Source: an uncultured Eubacteriales bacterium
Lineage (GTDB): Bacteria; Bacillota; Clostridia; Oscillospirales; CAG-272
Length of the DNA: 64,000 bases
NCBI GenBank assembly: GCA_934467415.1
Contig: CAKSLQ010000001.1
Span: 259,375 to 323,374 of the forward strand
Direction: 5' to 3'
Below the pieces are notes generated by a model. The model saw only the letters and a program-made list of their open reading frames with translations, searched no databases and was not told the origin of the DNA. Shown one piece after another: positions 34,275 through 43,908 of this stretch (positions are counted from its first letter, which is position 1; every line of letters begins with the position of its first letter). A program made the position numbers and the translations under genes.

Positions 34275-37200
34275 TTATCGGACAACAACATTATCCGGGC
34301 CGAGCAGCGCGGCAAGCGTGCCGCAGAGTGAATCCGAGATATGCACCTTGCAGTCGGCCAGCCGGACATAGCGTTCATGCGAGATGTCGTACAGCACGAC
34401 CGGTCGGTCGCCGGGTGCGCGCCGCAGCTCGGCCAGCGCCTGCACGGCGGCAGGCGTGTCCGTGGAGGCGACCCGCAGATACAGCGTCTGCGGCCTGTCC
34501 TTGGCAAATTCGTCATCAGTCAGCAGCCGTTCACAGCTGTTCATCAGAATTTTCGGCTTTTCCTCATCCCGCACCGAAATCGTGCCGCGCACGACGATCG
34601 GACTCTCGGTGACGAGCAGCCCCGCGCTGCCGAGATACTGTCTGGCGAAGACAACGACCTCGATCTCGCCCGTGCGGTCCTCAACGGTGACAAACGCCAT
34701 GCTGTCGCCGTTTTTTGTCGTCTTGACCGTCTTCTTCGTGACGATCCCGGCGATCGCCACTGGCTGTTTGTCCCGATAGGGCGGCTCTGCGTCTTCCTCG
34801 GCGATTGCAAGAATATCCGCGATGCGCGCAGCCGAGAGCGATTCGATATGCTTTGCATAATCGTTGAGCACATGCCCGGAGAAATACATGCCGGAGCATT
34901 CCTTTTCCAGCATCAGCTTCTCCCGCAGGGTGAATTCGGGGATGTTCGGATAATCGAAGCGCACGGGTGCCGCCGCGGCGGCGCCGGCATCTGCCATCGC
35001 AAAAATGTCGATCTGTCCGTCGATCTCGGCGCGGTTCTTGCTCTGCGCATTCTCGATGATCTTTTCATAGGAGGCGAGCAGCCGGCTGCGGTATATGCCG
35101 AGCGAATCGAACGCGCCGCTCTTGATGAGCGACTCAACCTGTCGCTTGTTGAGGTCATAGCCGCCCATGCGGGTCACGAAATCTTCAAAGCTCTTGAACG
35201 CACCGTTTTGCCTGCGGTCGGCGATCAGCTGATCCACAAACAGGCGGCCGACGCCCTTGAGCGCCAAAAGGCCGAAGCGAATCGCGCCGCCTCCGGCGGA
35301 AAACGCCGTCTCGCTCTCGTTGATGTCGGGCGGCAGCACGGCGATGCCCGCCTTGGTGCACTCGCCGATGTACGCGGCCGTCTTGCCGAAGTCGCCGAGC
35401 ACCGAGGTGAGGAGCGCCGCCATGTATTCGCTCATGTAATGCGCCTTGAGATAGGCCGTCTCGTAGCACAGGACGGCGTAGGACGCGGCGTGGCTCTTGT
35501 TGAAGGCGTAGCTTGCAAAGCTCGCCATATCCTCAAACAACGCGACCGCATCGGCCTCGGTCATGCCGCGCTCCATGGCGCCGCCGACAAACACCTGACG
35601 CTCTGCCTCCATCACGGAAGCCTTTTTCTTCGACATGGCGCGGCGCACAATGTCCGCCTTGCCGAGGCTGTAGCCCGCGATCTCGCGGAAGATCTCCATG
35701 ACCTGCTCCTGATACACAATGCAGCCGTAGGTCTTGCCGAGGATCCTTTCCAGCGCCGGGTTTTTGTACTCGCTCTTATCGCGGCCGTGCCGCCGCTCGA
35801 TATACTGCGGGATCGAATCCATCGGGCCGGGGCGGTAGAGCGCGATCGCCGCGATCACATCGTCGATCGAATCCGGGCACAGGCGCATCAGCACCTGCTT
35901 CATGCCCTTGGACTCAAGCTGAAACACGCCGTCCGTCCTGCCCTCCGAGATGAGCGCATAGGTTTTTTTATCGTCGTAGGGGATTTTCTTGATGTCGAAG
36001 TCCGGCACGCTCGCGCGCACCATGCGTTCCGCATCGGCGATGATGGTGAGATACCGCAGGCCGAGGAAGTCGAACTTGACAAGCCCGAGCTCCGCGACCG
36101 TGTCCATGTCAAACTGCGTGACGACGGTGTCGCCGTTGACCGACAGCGGCACATAGGAGGAGACCTCTTTGTCCGTGATGACCACGCCCGCCGCATGGGT
36201 GGACGCATGACGCGGCATACCCTCCAGCGCGCGCGCCGTGTCGATCAGCCGTGCCACGTTGGAATCGCTCTCGTAGAGCGCCTTCAGCTCTTTCTGCTTC
36301 AGCGCATCGGCCAGCGTAACGCCGATCGCGCGCGGCACAAGGTTGGCCACGCGATCGACCTCGGCATAGCTCATGCCGAAGACGCGCCCGACGTCGCGGA
36401 TGGCCGCGCGCGCCGCCATCGTCCCGAACGTGACGATCTGCGCCACATGCTCCGCACCATAATGCTCCGAAACGTAGCGCAGCACCTCGTCGCGCCGCTC
36501 GTAGCAGAAGTCCACGTCGATATCCGGCATGCTCACACGCTCCGGGTTCAGGAAGCGTTCAAACAGCAGATCAAATCGCAGCGGATCGACATCCGTGATG
36601 CCGATGAGATAATTCACAAGGCTGCCCGCGCCCGAGCCTCTGCCCGGCCCGACCGCAATCCCGTGCGTCTTGGCATAGGTCACATAGTCGCGCACGATGA
36701 GGATATAATCGGTAAAGCCCATGCTTTCAATGACCGAAAGCTCATATTCGGCACGAGCGGTATAATCTTCTTTGTTATTTGTGTCGAGGCGGATATAACC
36801 GCCCTCGATTTTCTGCTCCAGCCCCGCAAAGGCATAGGCGCGGAGCTGCTCGAACGGCGTTTTGCCGTTCTCCGCCGCAATTTTCGGCAGATACAGATTG
36901 CCGAAGCGGAACTCAAAATCGCACATGTCGGCGATCTTTGCCGTATTGGCGAGTGCCTCGGGCACATCGCCGAACAGCCGTTCCATATCGGATGTCGATT
37001 TGTAGTAGAACTCCTCGGTCTCAAACCCGATCGGCTTGCCCTCGGCGAGTGTGCGCCCGGTCTGGATGCACATCATGACCGCCTGATGCTCGGCGTCAAG
37101 TTTACGCAGATAATGCACGTCGTTGGTGGCGACGAGCGGAAGCGAAAGCTCTTTGGCCATCGCAATCAGCTCGGCGTTGACCTCGCGCTGCTCGGGAATG

Positions 37201-37733
37201 CCGTGATCCTGAAGCTCGAGATAGAAATTTCCCGCGCCGAAGATGTCGGCCAGCGTGCGCGCGTACTGCCGCGCACCGGCGAAGTCGCCGCTGACGATCG
37301 CCCGCGGGATGTACCCGGCAAGGCAGGCGGAAAGCGCGATCAGCCCGTCCGCATGCGTGCGCAGGAGATCGAGGTCGATGCGCGGCTTCTGATAAAAGCC
37401 CTCGGTGAAGGACTTCGAGACCATGTAAATCAGGTTTTCATAGCCTGTTTGATTCTTACACAGTAAAATAAGGTGATTGCCCGACGCATCCCGCTTTCCC
37501 TCTTTATCAAAGCGGGTGCGCGGCGCAACGTAGACCTCACAGCCGATAATCGGCTTGATGCCTTCGGCACGGCAAGCCTTGAAAAATGCGACCGCACCGT
37601 ACAGGTTGCCGTGATCGGTGATGGCGACGGCGGTGTGCCCCGCCGCCTTCGCCGCCTTCGGAATATCGGCAATGCGGCATGCGCCGTCCAGCAGACTGTA
37701 TTCGCTGTGCAGATGCAGATGTACAAAATCCAT
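34275..37733 (-). CDS. dnaE: DNA polymerase III alpha subunit, DnaE type
   Basis: 1152 residues. The PHP domain opens FVHLHLHSEYSLLDGACRI. The polymerase domain includes GRGSGAGSLVNYL and the catalytic aspartates in MPDIDVDFCYERR (around residue 400). The fingers motif MKQVLMRLCPDSIDDVIAA agrees, as do the helix-hairpin-helix region and a C-terminal OB fold (about 1000-1090). No intein is present. DnaE works in replication with PolC in Firmicutes. It ends the operon tyrS/murB/whiA/dnaE on this strand, 15 bases after whiA. Confidence 0.97.
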   Translation of the reverse strand: MDFVHLHLHSEYSLLDGACRIADIPKAAKAAGHTAVAITDHGNLYGAVAFFKACRAEGIKPIIGCEVYVAPRTRFDKEGKRDASGNHLILLCKNQTGYENLIYMVSKSFTEGFYQKPRIDLDLLRTHADGLIALSACLAGYIPRAIVSGDFAGARQYARTLADIFGAGNFYLELQDHGIPEQREVNAELIAMAKELSLPLVATNDVHYLRKLDAEHQAVMMCIQTGRTLAEGKPIGFETEEFYYKSTSDMERLFGDVPEALANTAKIADMCDFEFRFGNLYLPKIAAENGKTPFEQLRAYAFAGLEQKIEGGYIRLDTNNKEDYTARAEYELSVIESMGFTDYILIVRDYVTYAKTHGIAVGPGRGSGAGSLVNYLIGITDVDPLRFDLLFERFLNPERVSMPDIDVDFCYERRDEVLRYVSEHYGAEHVAQIVTFGTMAARAAIRDVGRVFGMSYAEVDRVANLVPRAIGVTLADALKQKELKALYESDSNVARLIDTARALEGMPRHASTHAAGVVITDKEVSSYVPLSVNGDTVVTQFDMDTVAELGLVKFDFLGLRYLTIIADAERMVRASVPDFDIKKIPYDDKKTYALISEGRTDGVFQLESKGMKQVLMRLCPDSIDDVIAAIALYRPGPMDSIPQYIERRHGRDKSEYKNPALERILGKTYGCIVYQEQVMEIFREIAGYSLGKADIVRRAMSKKKASVMEAERQVFVGGAMERGMTEADAVALFEDMASFASYAFNKSHAASYAVLCYETAYLKAHYMSEYMAALLTSVLGDFGKTAAYIGECTKAGIAVLPPDINESETAFSAGGGAIRFGLLALKGVGRLFVDQLIADRRQNGAFKSFEDFVTRMGGYDLNKRQVESLIKSGAFDSLGIYRSRLLASYEKIIENAQSKNRAEIDGQIDIFAMADAGAAAAAPVRFDYPNIPEFTLREKLMLEKECSGMYFSGHVLNDYAKHIESLSAARIADILAIAEEDAEPPYRDKQPVAIAGIVTKKTVKTTKNGDSMAFVTVEDRTGEIEVVVFARQYLGSAGLLVTESPIVVRGTISVRDEEKPKILMNSCERLLTDDEFAKDRPQTLYLRVASTDTPAAVQALAELRRAPGDRPVVLYDISHERYVRLADCKVHISDSLCGTLAALLGPDNVVVR

Positions 37734-37748
37734 TGCCGAGCCTCCTCT

Positions 37749-38636
37749 TTACGTTTGTTCCTTGCCGCCGAGCCCGAGACTGTCCGCGGCCGCGCAAATC
37801 TTCTCGAGACGGTGATACAGCCCCGGCTTGGAAACCGTGGGCGTCATCATCTGTCCGAGCTGCGCAAGCGGCACTTCCGGGTTTTCCAGCCGCATCCGCG
37901 CCGTGTATTCCAGCTCGGGGCCGAGTTCGGACAGCCGTCCGTGTGCATCCAACAGTCGGATCGCGGCAAGATGCCGCGCCGCCGACGCCGTAGAGCGCGC
38001 GATGTTGCCCGTCTCGCAGTTGGTGCGGCGATTGATGTCGTTTTTGATCTCCCGCCCGATCTTGGCGTTGACAAAATCAAATGCCATCTTGCCCGCGCCG
38101 ATGAAGAACAGGAAGTCCTCGATCGCGCCGCTGTCCTTGAGATAGAGCGTCGGCCGGCCGAGTCGGGTCGAAGACTTGAACGCGATGCCGTTCGTCTCCG
38201 CCATGGCGGCAAACGGCGCAAAATCGACCGCCGCGCGGCTTTTCAGCTCCAGGTGATAATAATTTCGCGGTGCGCTGATCGTGCCGCCGCCGAGAAACAG
38301 GCCGCGAAACAGCGCGGACGCGCATTCCGGACAGCGGACAAGCGCCTGCGGCGCCGCCGCGCTTTCCTGCATCAGCGCCGCCGCCGATTTGGAGACGAAC
38401 GTCAGCAGAAAGCCGCGTTTGCCGATCGGCTGCGATTCGGTTTCTCTGCCGAACTGCTCGCGCACAAGGTGTGCGCACAGCTCGGCTGCTTCGGCAGCAT
38501 CCGACTGCAAGGCGATTTCATCGTCGCAGCTGATTGCGCCGCCGAGAAGCGCGCCCGCGATCAGCGCGCGGCGGCAGCAGGTCTTTTTCATCGGGAGCGC
38601 CGCCGACTCGCGCTTGACCTCCGTCGAAAAGGACAT
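37749..38636 (-). CDS. whiA: WhiA-type DNA-binding protein
   Basis: 295 residues from the ATG at 38636, which overlaps the murB stop as TGATG. The N-terminal MSFSTEVKRE and ALLRGLFLGGG-like FRGLFLGGGTISAP belong to the LAGLIDADG-homing-endonuclease-like domain. The C-terminal HTH includes LGPELEYTARMRLENPEVPLAQLGQMM. WhiA controls sporulation in Streptomyces and influences division and chromosome segregation in Bacillus. Its place after murB is frequent, often with rapZ and gluP-type genes in between, which are missing here. Confidence 0.94.
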   Translation of the reverse strand: MSFSTEVKRESAALPMKKTCCRRALIAGALLGGAISCDDEIALQSDAAEAAELCAHLVREQFGRETESQPIGKRGFLLTFVSKSAAALMQESAAAPQALVRCPECASALFRGLFLGGGTISAPRNYYHLELKSRAAVDFAPFAAMAETNGIAFKSSTRLGRPTLYLKDSGAIEDFLFFIGAGKMAFDFVNAKIGREIKNDINRRTNCETGNIARSTASAARHLAAIRLLDAHGRLSELGPELEYTARMRLENPEVPLAQLGQMMTPTVSKPGLYHRLEKICAAADSLGLGGKEQT

Positions 38637-39562
38637 CAGTCTTCTCCGATCGTGCGGATCTCGCACTCCAGCGCCACGCCGCTCGTCTCAAAAACTTTTT
38701 CGCGGATGCGCTCGATCAGCTCCAGCACGTCTTTTGCGGTCGCGCCGCCGACATTGACGATAAAGCCCGCGTGCTTCGGCGACACCTCGGCGCCGCCCAC
38801 GCGCAGACCCTTCAGCCCGGCGTCCTCGATCAGCTTGCCCGCAAAATGCCCCTCCGGGCGCTTGAACACGCTGCCCGCGCTCGGGTATTCGAGCGGCTGC
38901 TTTTCGCGGCGGCGCGCAAGATAATCATTCATCCGCGCCCGGATTGCGTCCGGTTCATCCTTCGTCAACTGCAAGGTTGCGGACAGGACGATATAATTTT
39001 TCTCCATGAACACGCTGTGGCGGTAACCGAAATGCTGCGCCGCGTTGTCGAGGAGCAGCACCTGCTTTGTATCAAGGTCATAACAGGTCGTCTCGCAGAC
39101 AATGTCCGAGAGCTGCCCGCCGTATGCGCCCGCATTCATATAGACGGCGCCGCCGAGCGTACCCGGAATGCCGTTGGCAAACTCCGCGCCCGCAAGCCCC
39201 GCGCGGGATGCGTTTGTCCCGACGCTGCCGAGCAGAACGCCGCAGCCGCCGGTCAACCGTGTCCCCTCCACCGTCACACGGCGCATGTCTGTGGTGACGA
39301 ATACAACCCCGCGGAAGCCGCCGTCCCGCGCCAGCGTATTGCTGCCGTTGCCGATGACGGTATACGGTACCCCCTCACGCACGGCAGCGTCCAGCGCATA
39401 GGCAAACGCCTCGGCATCTGCCGGATAGACCGCCAGATCGACATTGCCGCCGATGCGGAACGAGGTCACGCGCGAAAGCGGGAAATCATGCCGGATAAAG
39501 AAGCGCCGCCCTGCCGTCTCCGGCAGGGTGCGCAGCGCATTCTCAAAGGATTCGTAAGACAT
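38636..39562 (-). CDS. murB: UDP-N-acetylenolpyruvoylglucosamine reductase
   Basis: 308 residues. It reduces UDP-GlcNAc-enolpyruvate to UDP-MurNAc with FAD and NADPH in the cytosol. The FAD-binding segment has VIGNGSNTLARDGG and ANGIPGTLGGAVYMNAGAYG. The catalytic Ser is in PSAGSVFKRP and the Glu side in LRVGGAEVSPKHAGFIVN. It lacks the tyrosine-loop insert of type I enzymes, which indicates type II. It is translationally coupled to whiA and starts 15 bases after the tyrS stop. Confidence 0.96.
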   Translation of the reverse strand: MSYESFENALRTLPETAGRRFFIRHDFPLSRVTSFRIGGNVDLAVYPADAEAFAYALDAAVREGVPYTVIGNGSNTLARDGGFRGVVFVTTDMRRVTVEGTRLTGGCGVLLGSVGTNASRAGLAGAEFANGIPGTLGGAVYMNAGAYGGQLSDIVCETTCYDLDTKQVLLLDNAAQHFGYRHSVFMEKNYIVLSATLQLTKDEPDAIRARMNDYLARRREKQPLEYPSAGSVFKRPEGHFAGKLIEDAGLKGLRVGGAEVSPKHAGFIVNVGGATAKDVLELIERIREKVFETSGVALECEIRTIGED

Positions 39563-39577
39563 AGCGTCTCCCTTTTC

Positions 39578-40801
39578 TTACAGAGTGAAGCGATGGAACG
39601 TCTTTTTGCCTTTTTTGACGACGAGGCCGTCGCCCGCAAATGCAGCTTTTTCGAACGTCTTGTCGATCGCCTCGACCTTTTCATCGCCAGCGAGCATGCC
39701 GCCCTGCTGGATCAGACGTCTGGCCTCGCCGCGCGAGGGAGCGAGCTTCGACAGGACGAGCAGGTCGATTGCCGAGATTCTGCCGTCCGTGAAATTTTCT
39801 TCCGTGAGCGCGGTCGAGGGCATGTCGGCGGAAACGCCGCCGTTTGCAAAGACGGCTCTTGCCGCCGTCAGCGCCTTCTCTGCCTCGTCTTTGCCGTGTA
39901 CCAGCTCGGTCAGCTCATACGCCAGCTTTTCCTTGGCACGGTTGAGGTCGCTGCCCGTGAGCTTTGCATACTCGGCAATTTCCTCAAGCGGCATAAAGGT
40001 GAGCATGTTCATGCACTTGATGACGTCCGCGTCATCGACGTTTCTCCAATACTGGAAGAAGTCGTAGGGCGAGGTCTTGTTCGGGTCGAGCCAGACGGCG
40101 TTGCCCGCGGTCTTACCCATCTTCTTGCCCTGCGAGTCGGTCAGCAGCGTGATCGTCATGGCATAGGCATCCTTGCCGAGCTTGCGGCGGATCAGCTCCG
40201 TGCCGCCGAGCATGTTGCTCCACTGATCGTCGCCGCCGAACTGCATGTTGCAGCCGTACTTCTGATACAGTACATAGAAGTCGTAGCTCTGCATGATCAT
40301 GTAGTTGAATTCAAGGAAGCTGAGGCCCTTCTCCATGCGCTGCTTATAGCACTCGGCGCGCAGCATATTGTTGACCGAAAAGCAAGCGCCGACCTCGCGC
40401 AGGAGATCCACATAGTTGAGGTCGAGCAGCCAGTCCGCATTGTTCACCATCAGCGCCTTGCCGTCCGAGAAGTCGATGAAGCGCTCCATCTGCTTTTTGA
40501 AGCAGGCTGCGTTGTGCTCGATGTCCTCACGGGTCAGCATCTTGCGCATATCGGTTCTGCCCGAGGGGTCACCGATCATGGTGGTGCCGCCGCCGATCAG
40601 GGCAACCGGCTTGTTGCCCGCCATTTGCAGGCGCTTCATCAGCGTCAGCGCCATGAAGTGGCCTGCCGTGAGGCTGTCCGCCGTGCAGTCAAAGCCGATA
40701 TAGAACGTCGCCTTGCCCGCGTTGATCATCTCCTTGATCTCTTCCTCGTCGGTCAGCTGGGCGAGAAGTCCTCTTGCTTTCAGTTCGTCAAAAATGGTCA
40801 T
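39578..40801 (-). CDS. tyrS: Tyrosyl-tRNA synthetase
   Basis: 407 residues. A class I synthetase: the HIGH-like motif is TADSLTAGHF and the KMSKS-like motif is GKKMGKTAGNAV. YKQRMEKGLSFLEFNYMIMQSYDF and GGDDQWSNM line the tyrosine pocket. A C-terminal S4 RNA-binding domain (RGEARRLIQQGGMLAGDEKV) is complete. The 31-base gap to recN leaves no room for a Tyr T-box, unlike many Firmicute tyrS genes. Confidence 0.97.
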   Translation of the reverse strand: MTIFDELKARGLLAQLTDEEEIKEMINAGKATFYIGFDCTADSLTAGHFMALTLMKRLQMAGNKPVALIGGGTTMIGDPSGRTDMRKMLTREDIEHNAACFKKQMERFIDFSDGKALMVNNADWLLDLNYVDLLREVGACFSVNNMLRAECYKQRMEKGLSFLEFNYMIMQSYDFYVLYQKYGCNMQFGGDDQWSNMLGGTELIRRKLGKDAYAMTITLLTDSQGKKMGKTAGNAVWLDPNKTSPYDFFQYWRNVDDADVIKCMNMLTFMPLEEIAEYAKLTGSDLNRAKEKLAYELTELVHGKDEAEKALTAARAVFANGGVSADMPSTALTEENFTDGRISAIDLLVLSKLAPSRGEARRLIQQGGMLAGDEKVEAIDKTFEKAAFAGDGLVVKKGKKTFHRFTL

Positions 40802-40832
40802 TTGTCTTTCTCCGTTTTATATATGAAAAATT

Positions 40833-42512
40833 TTAATACTTTTTTCCTTCTTCGATAAGTTCCCGCGCCGAGGAGCGCATGGTCTTGCTCACGGTCACGC
40901 CGCCGAGGATGCGCGCAATCTCGCACACGCGGTCTTCACCCGCGATCCCGGTCACCTGCGTTTCGGTACGGCCGTCAATCACCCGCTTTTCGATCAGCAG
41001 CTGCCGATCGGCAAGCGACGCGATCTGTGCCGAGTGCGTCACGCAGATTGTCTGCGTCCCCCGCGCGCTCGTCTTCAGCTTGATGCCGATTTTGCGCGCG
41101 GTTTTGCCGGACACGCCGGCGTCGATCTCGTCGTAGATGACGGTCTGTACGCCGAAGCTGTCGGCAAATACGCTCTTGAGCGCCAGCATGATGCGGGCAA
41201 GTTCGCCGCCCGACGCGATCTTGGCAATCGGCTTCGGCTCTTCGCCGGGGTTGGTCGAGATCATAAACTCCACCGTGTCCGCACCCATCGCCGAGAGTGC
41301 GGCCGGGCGGATGTCCGCGAAAAACCGCACCTTCTCCATATCGAGAAATGCAAGCTCGCCCGAAATGAGCGGCACAAGCCGCTCCGCCGCCGCGCGCCGC
41401 GCGGCAGTCAATGCGGCCGCCGCCCCCGTCGCCGCAGCAGTTGCCGCGTCCAGCGTCTTTTCCGCCCGCGCGGTCTCGTCCGAAAGATCGGACAGCGCGG
41501 CAAGCTCGTGCTTTGCGGCGGCGAGTTTTTCGATCAGGCCCGCCTCATCGGTCATAAACTTTTTCTTCAGTTTGTCCAGTTTATCGAGGCGGCCCTCGAT
41601 CCGATCGAGCCTGGCGGCCGGATCGTCGCCGATGTCACCGGTGAAATCATAGACCGTGTCGGCGATATCCTCGATCTCATATTTCATGTCGCCGAGGCGC
41701 GCGGCAAGCTCGCCCGCAAGCGGCACGGTATCCGCGATCTGCGAGAGCGCCGCCGCGCAGCGATCGAGTATATAAGCGGCATTTCCCTTTTCCGCATCGC
41801 GCAGCGCGCGGCAGACAAACGCGGTCTGCCGCGAGATGCGTTCCGCATCGGCAACGATCTTGCGCTCGGCAAGCAGCTTTTCCTCCTCGCCCACGCGCAG
41901 CTTTGCCGTTTCCAGCAGCTGCACGGTGCGCGTCAGCGCCTCGGTCTTTTTTTGCTTTTCGGCATCGCTCATTTGCAGCGCCTCGAGCGCGCGGCGCGCA
42001 TCCTGCATCGCGGCATACGCTTTGGCATAGGCCGCGCGGGCAGCCTCGTCGGCGGCATAGGCATCCAGCATGGAAAGGTGATTCTCGCTTTTCAGCAGCT
42101 GCAAATTGTCGCTCTGCCCGTGGATGCTGATGAGCGACGGCGCAATCGCGCGGAGCGTATAGGTTCCGACGGCGCGGCCGTTGATCTTGCACTGTGTGCG
42201 CCCGTCCGCGCCGAGTGTGCGGGTGAGCAGCAGATTGCCGTCCTCATCGGGCGACAGCTCGTTTTCGGCGAGCAGGCGGCAGGTCTCCTCGCCGAGACCG
42301 CCGAACATCGCGCTGACCACCGCCTTCTCCTCGCCGGTGCGCAGAAGATCCCGGTCTCCGCGTGCGCCGAGCAGAAAGCCGATGCTGTCAATCAGGATCG
42401 ACTTGCCCGCGCCGGTCTCACCCGTGAGTGCGGTAAAGCCCTTTTCAAAATCAATATCCACGCATTTGATAACTGCGACATTTTCGATGTGCAGAGACAA
42501 CAGCACGGACAC
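40833..42512 (-). CDS. recN: DNA repair protein RecN
   Basis: 559 residues. An SMC-like ATPase: Walker A GETGAGKSILIDS near residue 30, two long coiled-coil arms rich in Ala/Glu/Lys (about 150-370), then signature IASGGELARIMLALK and Walker B QTVIYDEIDAGVSG. It holds broken DNA ends together during recombination. It ends the nusB-to-recN operon, and argR is 25 bases upstream. A long open frame on the opposite strand is only a codon-bias shadow. Confidence 0.96.
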   Translation of the reverse strand: MSVLLSLHIENVAVIKCVDIDFEKGFTALTGETGAGKSILIDSIGFLLGARGDRDLLRTGEEKAVVSAMFGGLGEETCRLLAENELSPDEDGNLLLTRTLGADGRTQCKINGRAVGTYTLRAIAPSLISIHGQSDNLQLLKSENHLSMLDAYAADEAARAAYAKAYAAMQDARRALEALQMSDAEKQKKTEALTRTVQLLETAKLRVGEEEKLLAERKIVADAERISRQTAFVCRALRDAEKGNAAYILDRCAAALSQIADTVPLAGELAARLGDMKYEIEDIADTVYDFTGDIGDDPAARLDRIEGRLDKLDKLKKKFMTDEAGLIEKLAAAKHELAALSDLSDETARAEKTLDAATAAATGAAAALTAARRAAAERLVPLISGELAFLDMEKVRFFADIRPAALSAMGADTVEFMISTNPGEEPKPIAKIASGGELARIMLALKSVFADSFGVQTVIYDEIDAGVSGKTARKIGIKLKTSARGTQTICVTHSAQIASLADRQLLIEKRVIDGRTETQVTGIAGEDRVCEIARILGGVTVSKTMRSSARELIEEGKKY

Positions 42513-42537
42513 ACCCCCTAAAGTCTTTTCGCGCCGG

Positions 42538-43002
42538 TCATGCCGAGCGCATCATGTGCTTGATCTTGTCCGCCAATTCCTCGGCGGCCTCATCGGAAGA
42601 CACCACGACCATCACCGTATCATCCCCGGCGATGCAGCCGAGGATCACGGGTGAGTGGATCGCGTCGATCCCGGCACCGATGGCGTTGGCCAGCCCCGGA
42701 AAGGTCTTCAGCACAATAATATTGTTGGCAAAGGCGACTTTGGTGATCGAATCCACCAGCGCACCGTTGAATTTCGGCGCGGGAACCGCACTCGGCGCAG
42801 GCCCCTGCACCGCATACTTGTAGTTGCCGACGCTGCTCGAAACCTTAATCAGCTTCAGCTCGCGGATGTCGCGCGACACCGTTGCCTGCGTCGTCTCAAA
42901 GCCGTATTTGTTGAGGTAGAAAATCAGTTCTTCCTGCGTCTCGATCTCGTATTCCTGAATCAGCTCAAGAATCTTCTGCTGTCTTTGGCTTTTCACGTTC
43001 AA
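42538..43002 (-). CDS. argR: Arginine repressor ArgR/AhrC
   Basis: 154 residues. The N-terminal winged helix has RQQKILELIQEYEIETQEEL and TQATVSRDIRELKLIK. The C-terminal arginine-binding oligomerisation domain has the conserved LGCIAGDDTVMVV segment. It represses arginine biosynthesis when arginine is plentiful. Its position before recN is typical of Firmicutes. No arginine genes are in this window. Confidence 0.96.
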   Translation of the reverse strand: MNVKSQRQQKILELIQEYEIETQEELIFYLNKYGFETTQATVSRDIRELKLIKVSSSVGNYKYAVQGPAPSAVPAPKFNGALVDSITKVAFANNIIVLKTFPGLANAIGAGIDAIHSPVILGCIAGDDTVMVVVSSDEAAEELADKIKHMMRSA

Positions 43003-43011
43003 TCTCCTTTG

Positions 43012-43881
43012 TCAGTTTTTCAGCTCATACTCGGAGAGCTTGGCATTCAGCACGCTGAAGAAGCCTGCATGCTTGACCTTCAGCATTTTGAGCATCTTCG
43101 GCGACCGCCGGATCATCAGCCGCTCACCGGGGAACAGCGGAATCGGCTCCGTACCATCGGTCGTCACGTCCGCGTGCGGCGCACGGTCGTCAATGTTGGC
43201 AAGCTCCAGCGCGGTCGCACCGGAGAATACAAACGGACATGCATAGCGCGAGATCGGGCAGACCGGCGTGACGCAGATGCATTCCAGCGTCGGATCGACC
43301 ACGCAGCCGCCCGCCGCCATGGAATACGCCGACGAACCGGTCGGCGTGGCGAACACAATGCCGTCCGCACGAATCGAACGCACCTCACAGCCGTCTGCAA
43401 GCAGGCGCAGATCAATGCACTTCGGATAAGCGCCGCGACCGACGGCGACCTCATTCAGCACGCTGTCGGAAAGAAGAACCCTTCCCTCCGGCGTTTGTTT
43501 TTCCACCTGCATCGTCATGCGATTCTGAACGGTATAATCTCCGCTGTAGATGCGATCGATCAGCGGGATCTCGTGTTTCTCCAGCTCCGCCATGTAACCG
43601 ACGCGCCCGAAGTTGATGCCGAGCAGCGGCACGTCGCACATCAGCGCATATTCCGCCGCGCGCAGAATCGAGCCGTCGCCGCCGAGCACCACAATGAGCT
43701 CAATATCCGAAAACAGCTCTTCACGCCTGCAAAGCACGGTGTCCGCCGCAAACCTTTCGCCGGCAAACGTCTCGTCAAGGCGCACCTTGACGCCGTGCAT
43801 GCGGAAGCGCTCAACCGCGCGCAGCGTATAATCCTTATCGGTTTCCTTGCGTATCGTCGGAAGCAGTACGACCCGTTTCAT
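43012..43881 (-). CDS. nadK: NAD kinase
   Basis: 289 residues from the ATG at 43881 with GAGG upstream; a GTG two codons earlier overlaps that site. It phosphorylates NAD to NADP. Motifs are VVLGGDGSILRA, LGINFGRVGYMAEL, ADGIVFATPTGSSAYSMAAGG and a conserved VDPTLECICVTPVCP. It is part of the tlyA-nadK-argR-recN order. Confidence 0.95.
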   Translation of the reverse strand: MKRVVLLPTIRKETDKDYTLRAVERFRMHGVKVRLDETFAGERFAADTVLCRREELFSDIELIVVLGGDGSILRAAEYALMCDVPLLGINFGRVGYMAELEKHEIPLIDRIYSGDYTVQNRMTMQVEKQTPEGRVLLSDSVLNEVAVGRGAYPKCIDLRLLADGCEVRSIRADGIVFATPTGSSAYSMAAGGCVVDPTLECICVTPVCPISRYACPFVFSGATALELANIDDRAPHADVTTDGTEPIPLFPGERLMIRRSPKMLKMLKVKHAGFFSVLNAKLSEYELKN

Positions 43882-43908
43882 AAGCACCTCGGATTCCTGT
43901 ATTTCAGC

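Noticed and set aside
34341..37466. Very long open frame (over 1000 codons) on the plus strand opposite dnaE
   Set aside because: It is the antisense of a fully conserved dnaE. The translation is Arg/His/Asp-rich without domains, as expected from GC-biased third codon positions. Similar frames opposite amt-PII (3339-5501), glnN (5946-7598), tyrS/murB (38771-40858), recN (41034-42521), the PBP (31986-33839) and the GH43 gene (59229-61205) were dropped for the same reason.
40802..40832. A tyrosine T-box ahead of tyrS
   Set aside because: The gap to recN is only about 30 bases and no T-box core is present.
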